A program made the translations under genes and the position numbers. A stretch of 64,000 nucleotides of DNA, taken from NCBI GenBank assembly GCA_000775715.1, contig JRWQ01000012.1, positions 1-64,000 on the forward strand, written 5' to 3'. The DNA is from Vibrio tubiashii (GTDB lineage Bacteria > Pseudomonadota > Gammaproteobacteria > Enterobacterales > Vibrionaceae). Positions within the stretch are counted from its first letter, which is position 1. The number at the start of each line of letters is the position of its first letter. Below the pieces are notes generated by a model. It did not search any database and was not told where the DNA came from. It saw only the letters and a program-made list of their open reading frames with translations. Positions 30,336-39,553 of this stretch are shown here, one piece after another.

Positions 30336-32093
30336 ATGGCAGGAACAATCCCTCGTAGCTTCATTGATGACCTCCTCGCTCGACTTGATATTGTCGACAT
30401 CATAGACGCTCGCGTAAAACTTAAGAAAAAAGGCAAAAACTATAGCGCCTGTTGCCCATTCCACAACGAAAAAACCCCCTCTTTTAGTGTTTCACAGGAG
30501 AAGCAGTTCTATCACTGTTTTGGCTGTGGTGCTCATGGTAACGCCATCGATTTCATGATGGAGTATGAGCGCTTGGAATTTCCTGAAGCCATTGAAGAGC
30601 TAGCCTCTTTCCTAGGCCTAGAGGTTCAACGCGAACAGCGCCAAGGCGGAAGTTTTCAGTCCAATCAGCCTAAGGTAAGCACTGAAAAGAAACGTAACCT
30701 CTACGATTTGATGGGCAGTATTAGTCAGTTTTATCGTGACCAACTCAAACAGCCTAAAAGCAAAATTGCCATTGATTACCTAAAAGATCGTGGTCTATCA
30801 GGCCAAATCGTGCAGAAGTTTGGTATCGGTTATGTCGCGGATGAATGGGATCTAGTACGTAAGAACTTCGGTCAGACACCCCAAACGCAGGAGATGCTTG
30901 TCGATGGTGGCATGCTGATCGAAAACGACAAGGGTAATCGCTACGACCGCTTCCGTGGTCGCGTCATGTTCCCTATCCATGATCGTCGTGGCCGAGTGAT
31001 CGGATTTGGTGGACGTGTCATCGGTGACGGTACACCTAAGTACCTTAACTCACCGGAAACCCCTATTTTCCATAAAGGTAAAGAGCTGTATGGCCTATAT
31101 GAAGTCATGCAAGCTTACCGCGAGCCTCCTCAGATCTTAGTGGTTGAGGGTTATATGGATGTGGTGGCGTTAGCGCAGTATGGCGTTGATTACTCAGTTG
31201 CTTCTCTTGGTACCTCAACCACGGGAGACCATGTCCAGCTACTATTTCGTCAAACCAATACTGTCGTGTGTTGCTACGATGGCGACCGCGCAGGTAAAGA
31301 AGCAGCATGGCGTGCACTTGAGAATGCACTGCAATATCTAAAGACAGGTAATACGCTTAAGTTCTTATTCTTACCCGATGGTGAAGATCCAGACAGCTAT
31401 ATCCGAAAATACGGTAAAGAAGCGTTTGAGCAACGAATAGAGCAAGCCACTCCTTTATCAAGCTACCTATTCGACAACTTAATCGAGATTAACAATTTAA
31501 ATCTCGGTAGCAATGAAGGTAAGTCAGCACTTCGAGCTCACGCGAGTGCATTGATCGATAAGATTCCCGATCCGTACTTCCAAGAACTACTAGAAAAATT
31601 ACTCGATGAGCGCACAGGTTTTGATAATCGCCTGCGCCAAGCTCGCAAAAAAAGTAACGAAACTCGACCTCAACCGCATAAAGAGATCAAACGAACGCCA
31701 ATGCGCGAAGTGATCGCTTTGCTTATTCAAAATCCGAGCTATGCTGAAATGGTACCAGACCTCTCAACTGTGAGGGAGTTAACAGTACCCGGGCTCAGTT
31801 TATTCGTCGAGGTGCTTGATTATTGTCATCAGCACCCCAATATCACTACGGGCCAGTTATTAGAACATTGGCGAAATAGTAGCCATGAGGCGCTCTTATC
31901 TCGTCTTGCAGGGTGGGAAATCCCCCTCGACGAAGATAATGAACAAGATATATTTTTAGATTCACTGGATAAAATTCTTGCCCAGTGCGTCGAAAAACAA
32001 ATTGAAAACCTGCAGGCCAAAGAAAGAAGTGTCGGTTTATCAACCGAAGAGAGAAGGGAGCTGCTAGCTTTGATGCTAGATTTAAAAGCGTAA
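30336..32093 (+). CDS. dnaG: DNA primase DnaG
   Basis: Makes RNA primers at the replication fork. N-terminal CHC2 zinc finger (CPFHNEKTPSF and HCFGCGAHG, about residues 40-65), the primase core with KYLNSPETPIFHKG, the TOPRIM motif VVEGYMDVVAL and the DGDRAGKEAA acidic motif, then a C-terminal DnaB-binding helical domain. 585 aa. Followed by rpoD. Confidence 0.95.
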   Translation: MAGTIPRSFIDDLLARLDIVDIIDARVKLKKKGKNYSACCPFHNEKTPSFSVSQEKQFYHCFGCGAHGNAIDFMMEYERLEFPEAIEELASFLGLEVQREQRQGGSFQSNQPKVSTEKKRNLYDLMGSISQFYRDQLKQPKSKIAIDYLKDRGLSGQIVQKFGIGYVADEWDLVRKNFGQTPQTQEMLVDGGMLIENDKGNRYDRFRGRVMFPIHDRRGRVIGFGGRVIGDGTPKYLNSPETPIFHKGKELYGLYEVMQAYREPPQILVVEGYMDVVALAQYGVDYSVASLGTSTTGDHVQLLFRQTNTVVCCYDGDRAGKEAAWRALENALQYLKTGNTLKFLFLPDGEDPDSYIRKYGKEAFEQRIEQATPLSSYLFDNLIEINNLNLGSNEGKSALRAHASALIDKIPDPYFQELLEKLLDERTGFDNRLRQARKKSNETRPQPHKEIKRTPMREVIALLIQNPSYAEMVPDLSTVRELTVPGLSLFVEVLDYCHQHPNITTGQLLEHWRNSSHEALLSRLAGWEIPLDEDNEQDIFLDSLDKILAQCVEKQIENLQAKERSVGLSTEERRELLALMLDLKA

Positions 32094-32191
32094 CCCTGTT
32101 CGAATAGTCAGCAATAAATAAATTTGTTAAGATGTGTGGTTTGCAACTCGCATACTAATTCCTTCACTAGATACTAAGTTGGATACCGTCT

Positions 32192-34048
32192 ATGGATCAA
32201 AATCCGCAGTCACAGCTAAAACAACTTGTCATTAAAGGCAAGGAACAAGGCTATCTGACGTACGCAGAAGTAAACGACCACCTACCGGCAGAAATTGTCG
32301 ATTCAGAGCAGGTCGAAGATATCATTCAGATGATCAACGATATGGGCATTCGAGTAGTAGAAACTGCTCCAGATGCTGATGATCTTGCGCTGAATGACGA
32401 TGATACAATTACCGATGAAGATGCGGCTGAAGCTGCTGCTGCTGCGCTTTCAAGCGTAGAGAACGAAATCGGCCGCACTACTGACCCAGTACGTATGTAC
32501 ATGCGTGAAATGGGTACTGTTGAGCTATTGACTCGTGAAGGCGAGATCGATATTGCGAAACGAATTGAAGATGGTATCAACCAAGTTCAAAATTCAGTAG
32601 CTGAGTATCCAGGCACTATCCCATACATCCTTGAGCAATTTGATAAGGTTCAGGCTGAAGAGCTACGTCTTACCGACCTTATTACAGGTTTCGTAGACCC
32701 AGACGCTGATGAGACTACTGCACCGACAGCAACGCACATCGGTTCTGAGCTTGCTGAGTCAGATCTTGAAGATGAAGATGCTGAAGAGAAAGACGAAGAA
32801 GAGTCTGAGGACGACGAGGAAGAAGAGGAAGATACAGGTATCGATCCTGAGCTTGCTCTAGAGAAGTTCACAGCACTACGTAATACTTTCCAAAACTATC
32901 AACTTGCGTGTAACGAGTACGGCAACGAGAGCCCGAAAGCGACGCTAGCGCACGAGATGGTTATTGATGTATTCAAAGAGTTCCGTCTAACACCTAAACA
33001 GTTCGACTACCTAGTTGAAGAGCTACGCACTTCTATGGAACGTGTACGCACTCAAGAGCGCTTGATCATGAAAGCGTCTGTAGAGTACGGCAAGATGCCT
33101 AAGAAATCGTTCATTACACTGTTTACAGGTAACGAATCGAGCGAAGCGTGGTTGGATGAGATTCTATCTTCTGACAAACCATACGCGGAGAAGATCCGTC
33201 GCAGTGAAGACGATATCCGTCGCTCGATTTCGAAACTGAAAGTGATCGAAGAAGAGACATCACTAACGGTACAGAACATCAAAGACATCAGCCGTCGTAT
33301 GTCTATCGGTGAAGCAAAAGCTCGCCGTGCGAAGAAAGAGATGGTTGAAGCGAACTTACGTCTAGTAATCTCTATTGCTAAGAAGTACACCAACCGTGGT
33401 CTACAATTCTTGGATCTGATCCAAGAAGGTAACATCGGCTTGATGAAAGCAGTAGACAAGTTTGAATACCGTCGTGGTTACAAGTTCTCGACTTATGCAA
33501 CTTGGTGGATCCGTCAGGCGATCACTCGCTCTATTGCAGACCAAGCGCGTACTATTCGTATTCCGGTACATATGATCGAAACGATCAACAAGCTTAACCG
33601 TATCTCACGCCAAATGCTGCAAGAGATGGGTCGTGAGCCATTGCCGGAAGAATTGGCTGAGCGCATGCAGATGCCAGAAGATAAGATCCGCAAAGTACTG
33701 AAGATTGCTAAAGAGCCTATCTCGATGGAGACACCAATTGGTGACGACGAAGATTCGCATCTAGGTGATTTCATCGAAGATACAACACTTGAGTTACCTC
33801 TAGATTCTGCCACTTCTGGCAGTCTAAAAGTAGCTACTAAAGATGTTCTTGCTGGCCTTACTCCTCGTGAAGCAAAAGTACTGCGTATGCGCTTTGGTAT
33901 CGACATGAACACTGACCACACTCTAGAAGAGGTGGGTAAACAGTTCGATGTTACTCGTGAGCGTATCCGTCAGATCGAAGCAAAAGCTCTACGTAAACTT
34001 CGTCACCCTAGCCGTTCAGAAACTCTGCGCAGCTTCCTAGACGAATAA
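32192..34048 (+). CDS. rpoD: RNA polymerase sigma factor RpoD (sigma70)
   Basis: Housekeeping sigma factor. Region 1.1 at the start, region 1.2 ([21 protein letters not shown]), the non-conserved region with an acidic run at about residues 195-217, then regions 2 ([21 protein letters not shown]), 3 and 4 ([22 protein letters not shown]). 618 aa. End of the macromolecular synthesis cluster; followed by a strong terminator. Confidence 0.96.
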   Translation: MDQNPQSQLKQLVIKGKEQGYLTYAEVNDHLPAEIVDSEQVEDIIQMINDMGIRVVETAPDADDLALNDDDTITDEDAAEAAAAALSSVENEIGRTTDPVRMYMREMGTVELLTREGEIDIAKRIEDGINQVQNSVAEYPGTIPYILEQFDKVQAEELRLTDLITGFVDPDADETTAPTATHIGSELAESDLEDEDAEEKDEEESEDDEEEEEDTGIDPELALEKFTALRNTFQNYQLACNEYGNESPKATLAHEMVIDVFKEFRLTPKQFDYLVEELRTSMERVRTQERLIMKASVEYGKMPKKSFITLFTGNESSEAWLDEILSSDKPYAEKIRRSEDDIRRSISKLKVIEEETSLTVQNIKDISRRMSIGEAKARRAKKEMVEANLRLVISIAKKYTNRGLQFLDLIQEGNIGLMKAVDKFEYRRGYKFSTYATWWIRQAITRSIADQARTIRIPVHMIETINKLNRISRQMLQEMGREPLPEELAERMQMPEDKIRKVLKIAKEPISMETPIGDDEDSHLGDFIEDTTLELPLDSATSGSLKVATKDVLAGLTPREAKVLRMRFGIDMNTDHTLEEVGKQFDVTRERIRQIEAKALRKLRHPSRSETLRSFLDE

Positions 34049-34075
34049 ACTTCTTCGTTTTGCTATGATTGATGA

Positions 34076-34105
34076 AAAGGTGAGCACTAGCTCACCTTTT
34101 TTATT
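34076..34105 (+). terminator. Intrinsic terminator after rpoD
   Basis: AAAAGGTGAGC-ACTA-GCTCACCTTTT with a following T run, 30 bp after the rpoD stop. Confidence 0.88.
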
Positions 34106-34157
34106 GCTTAACGATTTAAGTGGATAAAATCTAAGCGCATTTACCCTAGTTCACATC

Positions 34158-34186
34158 TAGACAGCCAGATCTGCATCCCCTATAAT
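34158..34186 (+). promoter_or_regulatory. Sigma70 promoter of tRNA-Ile2
   Basis: TAGACA (34158-34163), a 17 bp spacer, and a perfect TATAAT (34181-34186). The tRNA starts 14 bases after the -10 box. The GCCC stretch just downstream of the -10 resembles the GC-rich discriminators of stringently controlled stable RNA promoters. Confidence 0.8.
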
Positions 34187-34199
34187 CATTGCCCTACAA

Positions 34200-34275
34200 G
34201 GCCCCTTAGCTCAGTGGTTAGAGCAGTCGACTCATAATCGATTGGTCCGCAGTTCAAGTCTGCGAGGGGCCACCA
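34200..34275 (+). tRNA. ileX: tRNA-Ile2 (anticodon CAU)
   Basis: 76 nt including encoded CCA. Acceptor stem GGCCCCT pairs with AGGGGCC, anticodon stem GTCGA/TCGAT, loop CTCATAA with anticodon CAT. Elongator and initiator Met tRNAs also have CAT, but this sequence and its place after rpoD match the minor isoleucine tRNA whose C34 becomes lysidine (by TilS) and reads AUA, as in E. coli ileX. Its 3' end is the attachment site of the island that follows. Confidence 0.9.
34257..34275 (+). other. attL: left attachment site in the tRNA 3' end
   Basis: The last 19 bases of the tRNA are repeated, with one G missing, at 50556-50573. The integrase gene starts 165 bp downstream. The tRNA gene itself stays intact. 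Confidence 0.85.
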
Positions 34276-34388
34276 CTTTCTCTTCTATACATGTTTACCA
34301 ACGTCTATCTACCCCAGTAAAATCAACACTTAGCAACCAACCTTTGTCTATAGCTGTCTATGCTCATCTTGTAACATCCAAGTTTTAA

Positions 34389-34438
34389 TGTACCATCGAA
34401 TGTACCAACGGCTAAGAATCGACAATATTGGTGGTACA
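34389..34438. promoter_or_regulatory. TGTACCA sites at the left end (probable integrase arm or operator sites)
   Basis: Direct copies of TGTACCA at 34389-34395 and 34401-34407 (12 bp spacing), and an inverted copy (TGGTACA) at 34432-34438 just before the integrase ATG. The same pair with the same spacing occurs at the right end. Confidence 0.5.
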
Positions 34439-34440
34439 TC

Positions 34441-35682
34441 ATGGCAAAAAGAGTTGTCCCTTTAACGAACACTCAAGTCAAACAAGCTAAGGAATCCGAT
34501 AAGGAATACACCCTCTCTGATGGTGACGGACTTCAATTGCGTATCAAAACTAATGGTACAAAGTTGTGGATTCTGAAATATACCCATCCAATTACTAAGA
34601 AAAGAAATAATATTAGCTTTGGTAGCTTTCCTGATGTTTCACTTGCAGAAGCAAGAAAAAGACGTACAGAAGCTAAAAAGCTGATCGCCCACAACATCGA
34701 CCCTAAGCAACACAAGGATGAGCAGCTCTTAAAAAATAAAGCTGAACTTGAAAAAACCTTTGGTAAATTTGCTGATAAATGGCTGGCACTCAAGAAAGAG
34801 AGTGTAAAACCAGAAACGGCAGATAAAGCTTATCGCGCTCTTGAGAAACATATTCTCCCTAAACTCGGCAATGTACCAATTCAGGATATCAAACCAAAAC
34901 TGGTACTCGATATTCTGGAGCCCGTGAAAGCGCAGGGAACGCTGGAAACAGTAAAAAGGCTATGTCGTATTATTAACGAAGTAATGCGCCTTGCAGTCGC
35001 TGCTGGCGATATTGAAGTAAACTACTTAGCCGACATCACCAAGCTATTCCCAGCCCCTAAGAGAAAGCACATGGCAACCATAGAACCGGAAAGGCTACCG
35101 GAACTAATGCAGGCCATCGTCAACGCCAATATAACCCTTTCTACACGCTGTTTAATCGAATGGCAGTTGCACACAATGACAAGGCCAATAGAGAGCGCTA
35201 CCGCCCGCTGGCAGGACATAGACTTTAATAATAAGGTTTGGGTTATTCCTGAAGAAAGGATGAAGATGAAACGCCCTCACACCGTCCCGCTCACTGAACA
35301 GACATTCGCACTTCTTGAGATCATGAAACCAATTAGCGGACATAGAGAATATGTCTTCGCGAGCAACAAGAACCCTAAGAGTCATGTTAATAGTCAGTCA
35401 GCCAATATGGCATTAAAGAGAATGGGATTTGGTGGTGAACTGGTTTCTCATGGACTGAGAGCTCTAGCAAGTACCACACTCAACGAACGGGGATTCAATC
35501 CTGACGTAATCGAAGCCGCTCTGGCCCACGTTGACAGAAATGAGATCAGAAAAATCTATAACCGCGCTGAGTATCTCGAACAGCGTAGAAAACTTATGTG
35601 CTGGTGGAGTGATCATATTACCGCTGCGGCTGAAGGCAATGTCTCACTGGCCGGGAAGAAAAATCTTAAGCTGGTAGGATGA
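34441..35682 (+). CDS. int: P4-type tyrosine integrase
   Basis: Site-specific recombinase for integration and excision at the tRNA 3' end. An N-terminal arm-binding DUF4102 domain (about residues 1-90, SDGDGLQLRIKTNGTKLW and ISFGSFPDVSLAEARKRR), a SAM-like core-binding domain, and a catalytic domain with Arg in TMTRPIES, His and Arg in SHGLRALAS, His in LAHVDRNE and Tyr in IRKIYNRAEY. 413 aa. Reads away from the tRNA, as P4-like integrases do. Confidence 0.93.
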   Translation: MAKRVVPLTNTQVKQAKESDKEYTLSDGDGLQLRIKTNGTKLWILKYTHPITKKRNNISFGSFPDVSLAEARKRRTEAKKLIAHNIDPKQHKDEQLLKNKAELEKTFGKFADKWLALKKESVKPETADKAYRALEKHILPKLGNVPIQDIKPKLVLDILEPVKAQGTLETVKRLCRIINEVMRLAVAAGDIEVNYLADITKLFPAPKRKHMATIEPERLPELMQAIVNANITLSTRCLIEWQLHTMTRPIESATARWQDIDFNNKVWVIPEERMKMKRPHTVPLTEQTFALLEIMKPISGHREYVFASNKNPKSHVNSQSANMALKRMGFGGELVSHGLRALASTTLNERGFNPDVIEAALAHVDRNEIRKIYNRAEYLEQRRKLMCWWSDHITAAAEGNVSLAGKKNLKLVG

Positions 35683-35958
35683 CGGCATAGATAGGCTTCC
35701 TACCGGAAGCCGTAAGCTATCTTCATAACAAATTTTCGGACATTTCGCGTTAGAAATGGCTACTAACGGATATCAGCGTGTTTAACTCTTTAATACTTAG
35801 TGGAAGATTTTATTAATCTTCATCTGTATATGTGGTAAAGAAATCAAGTTGCATACCAAGACTAGCATGATTAGGGCCTGCTCATCAAAGGCCCTAATCA
35901 TTGCTCAGAAACAGAAGAGCGTGAAGTAGTTTAAATAGTACAATGAGTTAAAAAACTC
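35683..35958. other. Intergenic region between int and the four-gene operon
   Basis: No gene seen. It holds a perfect 12 bp inverted repeat (ATGATTAGGGCC at 35867-35878 and its complement at 35890-35901) without a T run, and a weaker hairpin (GGCTTCC/GGAAGCC) at 35694-35711 just after int. Either may end transcripts of the convergent genes. Confidence 0.5.
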
Positions 35959-36651
35959 TTAACGACTTGATGAAGGAATCGATACTGTCTGTAGATTTGA
36001 GTAGCGCTTTAGTAGATTTGTTAATAGTCCAAACTCCACTTTGGCCTGTTCTTCGCTCAAAAGGCCAGAATGCCAGTCCTCCATAGCCTTGCTCTGTCTC
36101 AAAGCAAGAAGCTCTTTAATGCGTTGTGCCTTGAACGTTACTTCACGAAGTTTGCGAGTGTAAACTCGGTTTGTTCGATTCAGTAATAACCTGCCAATCA
36201 TATACTCTGATGGCCCAGAGCTATTTGCCGCTGTAATTTTCCCGTCACTATCAACATTGAAATAATCAGTGGCATCCACTTGGAAACGATCAATGTAGCC
36301 TTTCTTGGAGATATAAGTGGCACCATCTTGTGTGTCCTTACATCCTTTCCAATCATCTGACTTTAAGACGTTGCACTTTTGACAAGAAAGATGAAGGTTG
36401 AATGGGTGAATTTTTAAGATACCACCGAACTTTCCACCAAAAATATTCTTTGGCCTAAAGTGATCTAATGAAAATTTCTCTCCTCCGCACTCATCAACAT
36501 GAACATCACAGTACACACATCTATGCTGACAATCTTTGGCCACGTTGTCGTAGTTCTTTTGGCAATTATAGGTAGCGTAGAACTCTCCTTCACTCTTATA
36601 GTACTGCTCAACCTTTTGTCGCTTCAGGGCAGGAAAATATAAACTATTCAT
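35959..36651 (-). CDS. HNH endonuclease, operon gene 4
   Basis: Predicted metal-dependent DNA (or RNA) nuclease. The HNH core has zinc cysteines CVYC (residues 45-48), the catalytic DH in FSLDHFRPK (Asp63-His64), then NLHLSCQKCN with Asn85 and the second CxxC (90-93). This DHFRPK...NLxLSCxxCN layout is like the HNH of PtuB-type (Septu, retron) defence nucleases and McrA-like proteins; I infer similarity of the core only. ATG at 36651 preferred over GTG at 36657 because of an AAGGG site. It overlaps the receiver gene by 8 bp, implying translational coupling. Last gene of the operon. 230 aa. Confidence 0.85.
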   Translation of the reverse strand: MNSLYFPALKRQKVEQYYKSEGEFYATYNCQKNYDNVAKDCQHRCVYCDVHVDECGGEKFSLDHFRPKNIFGGKFGGILKIHPFNLHLSCQKCNVLKSDDWKGCKDTQDGATYISKKGYIDRFQVDATDYFNVDSDGKITAANSSGPSEYMIGRLLLNRTNRVYTRKLREVTFKAQRIKELLALRQSKAMEDWHSGLLSEEQAKVEFGLLTNLLKRYSNLQTVSIPSSSR

Positions 36652-37276
36652 CTTCACCCTTCGTTAACTCTGCATAGATCGCGTTCAACTCATCAGAGGC
36701 TGCATTTAGTTCAGCAAGAGATTCTTCACTAATAAGTCTTTCATCAACTAACTTTTTGCTCCGTCCCAGATTCAAAACATTGAATTCCTCTACCTCTTCA
36801 GCGGTCAACGTTGAGAAAAGAGACTTTTCAAAAAGTTCATCAAATCGTTTTGCTTGTTCCGATTTAATATCTTTATAAGTGTGAATATGGCGAAGGAAAC
36901 GTTGTTTGAGGTTGTCCTCTTCATCATCAGACTCCCAATCATTCTTGTCGATAACAAACTCGATATCACCAAGGTACTGTTCAATTTCATCTGCAGTACT
37001 AGTCAGAATGTAGATAGGTATTTTTGTATCAATTTTTCTTATTTCTTCAATTAATTCAATACCAGTATAAGTTGCTTTACCCGAGTGTTTAAGGTTTTCA
37101 TCTACAAAATAAGATACTTTACCGGAGATTCCATCCAAAACCGTCATCATGTCTTTCAATGTAGTTTCTACATCTAAACAGACAATTTCAAACTCGTCAC
37201 CAAACATCAGCTCCATCGACAATTTATAAGTATCCCTAATATCATTGTCATCATCTATAAATACAATTGTGCTCAT
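36644..37276 (-). CDS. Response-regulator receiver protein, operon gene 3
   Basis: N-terminal receiver (REC) domain with every expected residue: acidic pair Asp8-Asp9 in VFIDDDND, phosphoacceptor Asp59 in YFVDEN, Thr92 in YILTST and Lys111 in VIDKND. The rest (about residues 125-210) is helical and acidic, with no DNA-binding output domain visible. So it is more likely to pass a phosphate signal to a protein partner than to act as a transcription factor. The start is directly adjacent to the kinase stop, with AGGATAAATAAATG. 210 aa. Confidence 0.85.
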   Translation of the reverse strand: MSTIVFIDDDNDIRDTYKLSMELMFGDEFEIVCLDVETTLKDMMTVLDGISGKVSYFVDENLKHSGKATYTGIELIEEIRKIDTKIPIYILTSTADEIEQYLGDIEFVIDKNDWESDDEEDNLKQRFLRHIHTYKDIKSEQAKRFDELFEKSLFSTLTAEEVEEFNVLNLGRSKKLVDERLISEESLAELNAASDELNAIYAELTKGEDE

Positions 37277-39553
37277 TTATTTATCCTGTAACACTTCAAT
37301 ACTGAAGCCCGCTCCACCTAGCTCTGAGTACTGCATGGCTGAGATGGTTCCTGAGTTCATATGGTCTTCAACTTGGCCTTTGATGATTGATAGCCCCATG
37401 CCAGTACCTATTGAGTTTCCTCTAACATCAACTTTTCGACTATGCATCGGTAAGAAAATAGTCTCTTCCTGACCCGCTTCTAAACCACAGCCAGAGTCTA
37501 AGAAACTAAGTTTAAGTCGGTTGCCACCAACCCTTTCAAATATAACTTTAATCTTTCTATCTTCTCTAGGTGTATTTTCAAGAGCCCATGTTGAATTTGT
37601 AATAAAGTTAATAGCGATACTTTCCCAGTCGATTTCAAACGAACGGACGTTAAAGTCTTCTTCTTTGATTTTTACAAATTCAAAATCCCATTCCACTCCC
37701 ATCTTGTCAAAAGACGCGGACATCATTTCAAATATACGCCTAAACACCGCCGGAACAGGCACCTTTTTACGTCGCCTTTTATCAGGCTTGATATTGTTTA
37801 TCGCTAACTGAGAAAATGTATCAACATATTGTGCCCCCAAAACCATACGTGACGTAAGCGAGGCTAGTTGTTCATAATCAATTGGTTTACCTGTCTTTTC
37901 AGAATTTCGAACAATTTTAGTTAACAATTTCGCATTTGTTAAAGCCAACGCTGAATGTGTACGTATCTCGTGGCCAAAGCTTACTGTCAATACACCTAAA
38001 GATGCTAAATTAGAGAGCGTATCTTTTTGATCTTCTAGCTTCTTACGCTCTTTCTCTAGATGCTGGTAGTATTCGTCCAGAGCTTTCTGGTGAGCTTGCT
38101 TAGCTCGATCCAACTCCCGCAGTTTTTGGTTAACAATTTGGGCTGGGGGTGCCTTCTTCTTTCTCTTGTTACTTTTTTTAGAGTATGCCTTTACTTCGTT
38201 GATCGCTTTATCAAGCTCAGAATCTTTTTCCTTAACTATCTTTTCTAGTTCCTGAGCAAGATCCATATCTTCATCATCTTGCGCAGATTTCGTAGCTAAT
38301 ACTTCAAACGCGGATATGACTTTGAGAACAAAGGTACGCAGCTGCAGGTAAGCTTCGTTCTCAACAATTCCTTCCCTATTTGCTTGATCGTTGAGGATTG
38401 CATTAGTGGTTTTTGAAATACTAACGGCACCAATAATTTGGCTAGGACCAATTCGCCAACCGCCTTGTCTAATCCCCCCCGGACTTTGTGACTTTCGATA
38501 ACCTAGATCTAACCAATCGCCTTTACCTGTCGGCTCACCATACGGTCGAACTCGAAAATCATCTCTATAGATGCGGACACCTCGATTTAGCTCCATAAAC
38601 TTTGTCCAGTTCCGCGTCGTCATATCTACTTTGGAAAGAAATTCTTTCTTCTTAACCATATAGTGAAACTCAAACTCTAACGGACCAAATAACGGCTTGT
38701 CGCCTTGCTTAGAAATCCAGTTTCTCCAAGGTGTAGGGAGCTGCTTAACTTCTTCACCTGTAACATTATTCTTAAAGTTGAGTCGTACCCTATTAGTAGT
38801 GTCAACTACTGCTTTAACTTCCCAACTTGCAGCTTTCAAGAGCTCCTGCGTATCAATAACTTCAGACTGATACTGAGTTTTATTCACCGTTCGATGAAGT
38901 GTTACAGAAAAATCATTTGCTTTTCTATATGGAGAGATAAGAAGTCTAAGCTCTTGCTTCAAGTCCTCAATAAATTCTGGAGTCCAGTTATCCTTCAGTC
39001 CGATTAGAACCATATAAGTTCCAGAGTCATTTTCCGAAGTAAAAATATCTCCGTATTTCCCAGTTAGGGGCAAGTCCTGCTCATAGATATCATGTTGAAT
39101 ATCAGAAATAGAAGCGTTAGTTCCTTCGTATTTACGCCAATCAACCACGAGCTGCACTACGGAGTTGCTACCTTTCTTTTTAGTGTACAGAACAACTTTT
39201 TTACTAAGTCTATCAAGCCCTAAACGCCCCAGCCCTTTAGCTCCGGTAAGAACGCGTTGCTTGTTCAGAGATAGTTCAACACCATTCTTAAAATCTGTAC
39301 CAATTTTGAGCCAATGTTCATAGATCGTATCAACATCCATCCCATTGCCGTCATCTCGAAGCACGAGAGTTGAAAGTGCGGGCTCATCTCTTAAGTGAAA
39401 CTCTACATGAACATCTTCGGCATCAGCGTCATACCCGTTCTTAATTAATTCAGATACAGCAACCGTTGAGCTTGAAATACTTTCGCGGCCTAATTGCATT
39501 GGAACGCGAGCCGACATATCAAACGGCTTTTTGCCTAGGTGTCTACGAGCCAT
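37277..39553 (-). CDS. Dual GHKL ATPase/histidine kinase, operon gene 2
   Basis: 758 aa with two ATP-binding modules of the GHKL fold. The N-terminal one is of MutL/Hsp90/MORC type: N-box SELIKNGYDA (Glu35, Asn39), DDGNGMD, and GAKGLGRLGLDRLS. A lysine-rich coiled coil covers about 430-520. Then a phosphoacceptor-like H-box FGHEIRTH (His528) and a histidine kinase catalytic domain with NFITNSTWAL, FLDSGCGLE, IFLPMHSRK and GTGMGLSIIKG. No membrane segments, so it is cytosolic and senses an internal signal. Its start overlaps the methylase stop (TAATG) and the receiver follows directly. The likely phosphate acceptor is the neighbouring REC protein. Confidence 0.85.
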   Translation of the reverse strand: MARRHLGKKPFDMSARVPMQLGRESISSSTVAVSELIKNGYDADAEDVHVEFHLRDEPALSTLVLRDDGNGMDVDTIYEHWLKIGTDFKNGVELSLNKQRVLTGAKGLGRLGLDRLSKKVVLYTKKKGSNSVVQLVVDWRKYEGTNASISDIQHDIYEQDLPLTGKYGDIFTSENDSGTYMVLIGLKDNWTPEFIEDLKQELRLLISPYRKANDFSVTLHRTVNKTQYQSEVIDTQELLKAASWEVKAVVDTTNRVRLNFKNNVTGEEVKQLPTPWRNWISKQGDKPLFGPLEFEFHYMVKKKEFLSKVDMTTRNWTKFMELNRGVRIYRDDFRVRPYGEPTGKGDWLDLGYRKSQSPGGIRQGGWRIGPSQIIGAVSISKTTNAILNDQANREGIVENEAYLQLRTFVLKVISAFEVLATKSAQDDEDMDLAQELEKIVKEKDSELDKAINEVKAYSKKSNKRKKKAPPAQIVNQKLRELDRAKQAHQKALDEYYQHLEKERKKLEDQKDTLSNLASLGVLTVSFGHEIRTHSALALTNAKLLTKIVRNSEKTGKPIDYEQLASLTSRMVLGAQYVDTFSQLAINNIKPDKRRRKKVPVPAVFRRIFEMMSASFDKMGVEWDFEFVKIKEEDFNVRSFEIDWESIAINFITNSTWALENTPREDRKIKVIFERVGGNRLKLSFLDSGCGLEAGQEETIFLPMHSRKVDVRGNSIGTGMGLSIIKGQVEDHMNSGTISAMQYSELGGAGFSIEVLQDK

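Noticed and set aside
32760..32845. Acidic low-complexity stretch in rpoD
   Set aside because: It is the normal acidic non-conserved region of sigma70.
34200..34275. Reading the CAT anticodon as tRNA-Met
   Set aside because: Sequence and place after rpoD match the minor isoleucine tRNA (ileX), whose anticodon is CAU in the gene.
36644..39553. Ordinary two-component regulatory pair
   Set aside because: No membrane sensor, no DNA-binding output, a second MutL-type ATPase and tight linkage to a methylase and an HNH nuclease do not fit a normal pair.
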